Positions 60,896-64,000 of a DNA stretch of 64,000 bases are shown here, in pieces. A model generated the notes under the pieces. It had not been told where the DNA came from and searched no databases. It saw only the letters and a list, made by a program, of their open reading frames with translations. Every line of letters starts with the position of its first letter. Within the stretch, counting starts at the first letter, position 1. Both the position numbers and the translations under genes were made by a program. Location: assembly GCF_015752155.1 (NCBI RefSeq), contig NZ_JADOVI010000003.1, positions 248,001-312,000 of the forward strand, written 5' to 3'. Source of the DNA: Cryobacterium sp. MP_M3. Lineage in GTDB: Bacteria; Actinomycetota; Actinomycetes; Actinomycetales; Microbacteriaceae.

Positions 60896-61891
60896 TTAGG
60901 CGGCTAGTTCTTCCTGGATGATCGCGGCTGGTTTGTTGATCCAGGCCGCGTCGGGGGTGGCGAGGATTTACGGGTCGCGGCTGGTGCTGAAGCGCTCCGG
61001 GTTCCGGGCCCGGGCTGTGGATATGGTCGCCGCCCGCTCGGCGGCTTTTCCAGCGGCGAGGCCGTAGTGGACGTCTGCAGGCGTGTTCAGCCCGATGCCG
61101 GTGTGCCGGTGGGTGCGGTTGTAACCCTCGACGAAGGTATTCATGAACCGTCTCGCGTCGCCGAGGCTGGCGAAGCGTTCGGGGAAAACCGGGGCGAACT
61201 TGAGCGTCTTGAACCACGCCTCCGAGTAGGGGTTGTCGTTGCTGACCCGGGGCCGGGAGTGCGATTTGGTGACCTCGAGATCCGAGAGGAGCGCGGCGAC
61301 GGTCTTGCTCGTCATCGATGTGACTCGGTCGGCGTGGACGACCTGCGGGGTGCCATGGATGCCGAAGGTTTCCGTCATCATCTCGGCGGCGAGGACCGCG
61401 GACTCGGCCGGATGGACCTTCACGCCGACGATGTAGCGGGAGTAGATATCGATCATCACGTAGCAGTCGAAGTACTTGCCCTTGATCGGGCCAGGCAATT
61501 TCGTGATGTCCCACGTATCAACCTGACCAGGGGCGGTGGCGACCAGTTCCGGGATCGCGCGGGCCGGGTGGCGGGCCAGCCGGCGGCGTTCCTTGACATG
61601 CTGGTTCTCGGCCAACACCCGGTAGATCGTTGAGATCGACGCCAAATACACGCCCTCGTCCAGCAACTGCGCGTAGATCTGGATCGGCGGCAGATCCACG
61701 AACCGGGTCGAGTTCACCACGGCCAGGATCCGGGCCCGCTCGAGGACATCGAGCTTGTTCGCCGGCACCAGCAGGGGCCGGGCGGTCGGGGTGCGGGGCG
61801 TCCGCGTCGCGGTCGCCCGGGGCAAGTCGACCAGCACGGCAGCCGTCCGGGTGGAGACGCCGCGACGGGTCAGGTCGCGGTAGGTGGTCAT
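60896..61891 (-). pseudogene. IS3-family transposase OrfB (rve integrase), in-frame stop near C-terminus
   Basis: From the ATG at 61891 the frame encodes the DDE integrase: Asp in VDTWDITKLPG, Asp in VVHADRVTSMTSK, Glu in NDNPYSEAWFKTLKF. A TAA at 60970-60968 stops it after 307 residues. The same frame continues 24 codons to TAA at 60896 and reads ILATPDAAWINKP, the usual C-terminal tail of this group, so the stop is a recent nonsense mutation. The common HADRG motif is HADRV here. Both changes suggest reduced or lost activity. It overlaps orfA by 1 base (TGATG). Confidence 0.8.
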
Positions 61892-62289
61892 CACGGTTTC
61901 ATCTGCGGTATTTCGTCCCGCGAGCTCTTCGAAAGACTTTCGAGTAGCTCGTGCATTTTTGACATGATCTCCAACGCCACCCCCGTCGTCTCCAACCGCC
62001 GTTCCGTCAACTCGAGCTGGCGGCGGAGGCGGGCGATCTCGGCCTGCTCGGGTGTGAGCCGGCCGATCTTCTCCCCAGGTTTCTTGCCCTGCAGCACGCC
62101 CGCATCGCGCAGTTTCCGCCACTCCGTGATCTGCGAGGAATAGATGCCCTGCTCCCGCAAATACGCGCCGCCCCCGTTCCGGGAAATGGCGTCCTCGTAC
62201 GCGGCGAGGTGGTCGAGTTTCTGCTTCGGCGTGAACGACCGCCGGGGTGTGGGGCCGCCCGCGCGGGGGCCGGGACTACTGATACTCAT
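61891..62289 (-). CDS. IS3-family transposase OrfA
   Basis: A 132-residue protein. It has a helix-turn-helix (RSFTPKQKLDHLAAYEDAI, then QGIYSSQITEWRKLRDAGV) and a C-terminal leucine-zipper-like coiled coil (AEIARLRRQLELTERRLETT), the usual OrfA layout. I use the ATG at 62289; an ATG at 62331 would place the start inside the terminal repeat. The stop overlaps the orfB start by one base. Confidence 0.8.
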   Translation of the reverse strand: MSISSPGPRAGGPTPRRSFTPKQKLDHLAAYEDAISRNGGGAYLREQGIYSSQITEWRKLRDAGVLQGKKPGEKIGRLTPEQAEIARLRRQLELTERRLETTGVALEIMSKMHELLESLSKSSRDEIPQMKP

Positions 62290-62619
62290 GGGACTATCGT
62301 CGCGCACGGCGATCAACGATGGGCTGGACATGGTGGGACTTCCTGATTCTCGCCCTACGTCAAACGGCGGACTTGCTCTGAGCTACTGGCCTCAACTCAC
62401 CCTGACACGTAGGGAAAGGCCGCTGCTACTTACCCGAGCAGCCGCGTGCCACCTAGCACGTGCTCATCATCCGATCCGAGGCTTGGCACGCGTGACGATC
62501 GAGAATAGGGCACCGATTGGTATCGAGAGTGCGACCCCATCTCGCTCAGAGTCAGGGCCGCACTCGTGATTCTTACATGCCCGCGCAAGTCCGGCAGACA
62601 GAATGGCGGTGGCCGACCG

Positions 62620-62625
62620 TAGGTT
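62620..62625 (+). promoter_or_regulatory. -10 box (TAGGTT) of the hypothetical gene at 62632
   Basis: TAGGTT lies exactly six bases before the ATG, predicting a leaderless mRNA. The preceding 62344-62619 region shows nothing else identifiable. Confidence 0.5.
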
Positions 62626-62631
62626 GACGTC

Positions 62632-63021
62632 ATGACCGCCAGCGAGAGTGACCCCTTTGAGATGCCATCCACCACAATCACCCGAGGCGACCTCACCTAT
62701 CCGGCGCGCGGCGCTAACCCGGACCTGCTGCCGCCGCTCCGCCTAATTCCCGAGGCCTTCCAGCACCCGCGCGCCGGCAATGTGGAAGCCCTCCAGTGGC
62801 TTAAGTTCCAAAGCATCTGGTTCTCCACCGGGTTGCCGGCCACCTTGCAGCTCTACCCGCGCCTCGGCATCAACCTGAAGGACGCATTTGACCACCTCGC
62901 CGTCGTACAGGGCAGTTATGGGTCTAAGAACGAGCACAAGGCAGCTGCCGTGGCGTGGTTGGCCTCGCGGTGGTTCACCGGATACGACTTCGACGGCGCC
63001 GACCCCGCCGAGACCGAGTAA
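62632..63021 (+). CDS. hypothetical protein (129 residues)
   Basis: A soluble 129-residue protein of unrecognised family, with a Pro-rich N-terminal third (PARGANPDLLPPLRLIPEAF) and a helical C-terminal part (DAFDHLAVVQGSYG, AAAVAWLASRWFTGYDFDGA). A leaderless promoter box just before the ATG supports it as real. It is alone in the island between the IS3 element and a regulator gene; 63022-63268 downstream holds no supported gene. No function can be assigned. Confidence 0.6.
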   Translation: MTASESDPFEMPSTTITRGDLTYPARGANPDLLPPLRLIPEAFQHPRAGNVEALQWLKFQSIWFSTGLPATLQLYPRLGINLKDAFDHLAVVQGSYGSKNEHKAAAVAWLASRWFTGYDFDGADPAETE

Positions 63022-63268
63022 CCACAGACCCCGCGCCAGCTGCTGGGCATCGAAGGGATGGACAAGGCATTCATCCGGGCTGATGCTCCCTTCGAGAACC
63101 ATCGACCCCGAAGGCAAAGTCGCCTGCGCACCGGACTCGACGCAATCCCGGTGAGGGTTACCGATTGGGACTCGACAAGAACACCGAGCCACTCCCCCGT
63201 CTCGCCCATACGGCGTTCCCGCACGCAGTGCGATTGGGCCGGGTTTGTCTCTTAGTTGCTTCTAGAGC

Positions 63269-63637
63269 TCAGCTTTCAGAGTCGACTTCGAAAGCGGCTT
63301 GGATGTAGCGAATTGCGTCTTCGGGGAGAATGCCGAGTTGTCGAATTCGATCGGCATAGGTTGCCGCGGCGGCGTGGGCAAGTCGCTCGTTGGCGTTGCC
63401 TTGCCGGGCGACGAAGGAGCCTTTTCGCCCGCGTGTCTCGATGATTCCATCACTCTCGAGCTCGCGGTAGCTCCGAGCAACAGTGTTGGGCGCGAGGCCT
63501 AAGTCACCGGCGAGTCTGCGCACGGTGGGAAGTCGAGTACCTGGCAGGAGCCCGCCGGAGCGCACAAGTGCCGCGATCTGCATTCGAATCTGTTCAAACG
63601 GCGCGGCAGCTGCGTCTGAGTCGATGCTGAGCAGCAT
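63269..63637 (-). CDS. GntR-family regulator (YtrA type)
   Basis: A 122-residue regulator. The N-terminal winged helix-turn-helix has the GntR signature FEQIRMQIAALVRSGGLLPG, then LPTVRRLAGDLGLAPNTVA and RELESDGIIETRGRKGSFV. Only ~45 residues follow, so it lacks a large effector domain, as in the YtrA subgroup that controls ABC or membrane-protein operons. It starts 3 bp after the membrane protein gene, with which it is probably co-transcribed. Confidence 0.88.
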   Translation of the reverse strand: MLLSIDSDAAAAPFEQIRMQIAALVRSGGLLPGTRLPTVRRLAGDLGLAPNTVARSYRELESDGIIETRGRKGSFVARQGNANERLAHAAAATYADRIRQLGILPEDAIRYIQAAFEVDSES

Positions 63638-63640
63638 CGG

Positions 63641-64000
63641 TCAGTTCACAACGCCAGAACGCCGCCACAGGCGCCGACTCGAGCGACTGCTTGCACGGAA
63701 CTCAAGGAGCAGTAACGGTGCCATGCCGATCAGGATGCCGACGTAAAGTCCTGGCGAGGCGGTGTTGAACATCCATGAGAATGCTGAAACAACGGTGGCT
63801 GAGCTGAGACCGATTGATGCGATCCAGACGTCCCGCAGAGCATGAGCGCGAAGAGCATCGTCCCACTCAAGCTCTACCCCATCGGAAGCTGGTTGAGGGA
63901 TCGCCAACAGCCGCCGAGTATTGAGCGCGGCGCCGACGACACCGGCAACTGACAAGGCCGCCAACACCGCCACGCCACGGATCGGTATCCCGGCTACATC
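63641..64000 (-). CDS. membrane protein, partial (runs off the window)
   Basis: The frame is open to base 64000, so the true start is probably outside. In the visible part three hydrophobic segments are seen (VAVLAALSVAGVVGAAL, IASIGLSSATVVSAFSW, LYVGILIGMAPLLLLEF). YtrA-type GntR regulators are commonly paired with small membrane proteins like this one. Family not recognised. Confidence 0.6.
   Translation of the reverse strand, partial: DVAGIPIRGVAVLAALSVAGVVGAALNTRRLLAIPQPASDGVELEWDDALRAHALRDVWIASIGLSSATVVSAFSWMFNTASPGLYVGILIGMAPLLLLEFRASSRSSRRLWRRSGVVN

Larger units (their letters stand above)
60831..62343 (-). mobile_element. IS3-family insertion sequence
   Basis: Two overlapping transposase frames (orfA, orfB) lie between imperfect inverted ends: GGAGTCACACCATTCCA at 60831-60847 and, on the minus strand, GGAAGTCCCACCATGTCCA at 62343-62325 (three differences). 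The exact ends and target duplication are uncertain. It sits just beyond the noncoding end of the IS110 element. Confidence 0.6.

Noticed and set aside
63058-63255. 65-codon plus-strand frame after the 129-residue hypothetical gene
   Set aside because: No ribosome-binding site or promoter box, basic low-complexity composition, and overlap with alternative frames.

Overview
The window is high-GC, gene-dense DNA from an actinobacterium. Gene order (mutM-rnc-rpmF-DUF177-coaD-recG with rsmD divergent), the many transcripts that appear leaderless (TANNNT box 6-7 bases before the start codon), and the DUF3515, DUF6230/DUF6114 and FHA/kinase genes suggest a Microbacteriaceae-like species. That placement is inference, not a database result.

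1-10.3 kb (minus strand): a housekeeping block, TPR protein-recG, then coaD, then DUF177-rpmF-rnc-mutM. A MoxR-DUF58-transglutaminase trio sits between coaD and DUF177. 10.4-20.6 kb: rsmD (+), thiL (-), a DUF3515 lipoprotein (+), a thiosulfate-uptake pair tsuA-tsuB (+), then a minus-strand run of leuC-leuD-murA-plsC-gpsA-ddl. leuC is preceded by a 16-residue leaderless peptide gene with a run of Leu codons, followed by a hairpin. This looks like a leucine attenuator.

20.7-35.9 kb (minus strand): a nine-gene signalling and envelope cluster. In transcription order it is PP2C phosphatase, FHA protein, Ser/Thr kinase, FHA-HTH protein, a 1,765-residue Ig-like/FN3 surface protein, MoxR ATPase, DUF58 protein, a transglutaminase-fold protein lacking the catalytic Cys and His, and a small FHA protein. 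36-46 kb: terC under a yybP-ykoY (Mn2+) riboswitch, tRNA-Glu, a diacylglycerol-kinase-family gene, an MBL-fold gene, an ABC exporter with its TetR regulator, and an alanine-use locus (ald, divergent adeR-like regulator, amino-acid permease).

46.5-58.1 kb: a DUF6230/DUF6114 pair, a two-component system, a CopC-CopD fusion, and a very large (1,871-residue) multicopper oxidase with C-terminal FN3 and Ig-like domains. The last two probably form a copper or metal-oxidation locus. At about 58.5 kb a 3' fragment of a tRNA-Gln gene with its terminator marks the edge of an integrated island that runs to the window end. The island has visibly lower GC and carries an IS110-family element with a candidate bridge RNA, an IS3-family element with a premature stop, a gene probably truncated by the IS110, and a few hypothetical or regulatory genes.

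A recurring feature is short tandem duplication at gene junctions (17 bp x4 at coaD/moxR, 18 bp x4.4 at rsmD/thiL, 12 bp x2 at the ABC genes, 15 bp x6 inside recG). Several of these duplicate the ribosome-binding or stop codon region itself.
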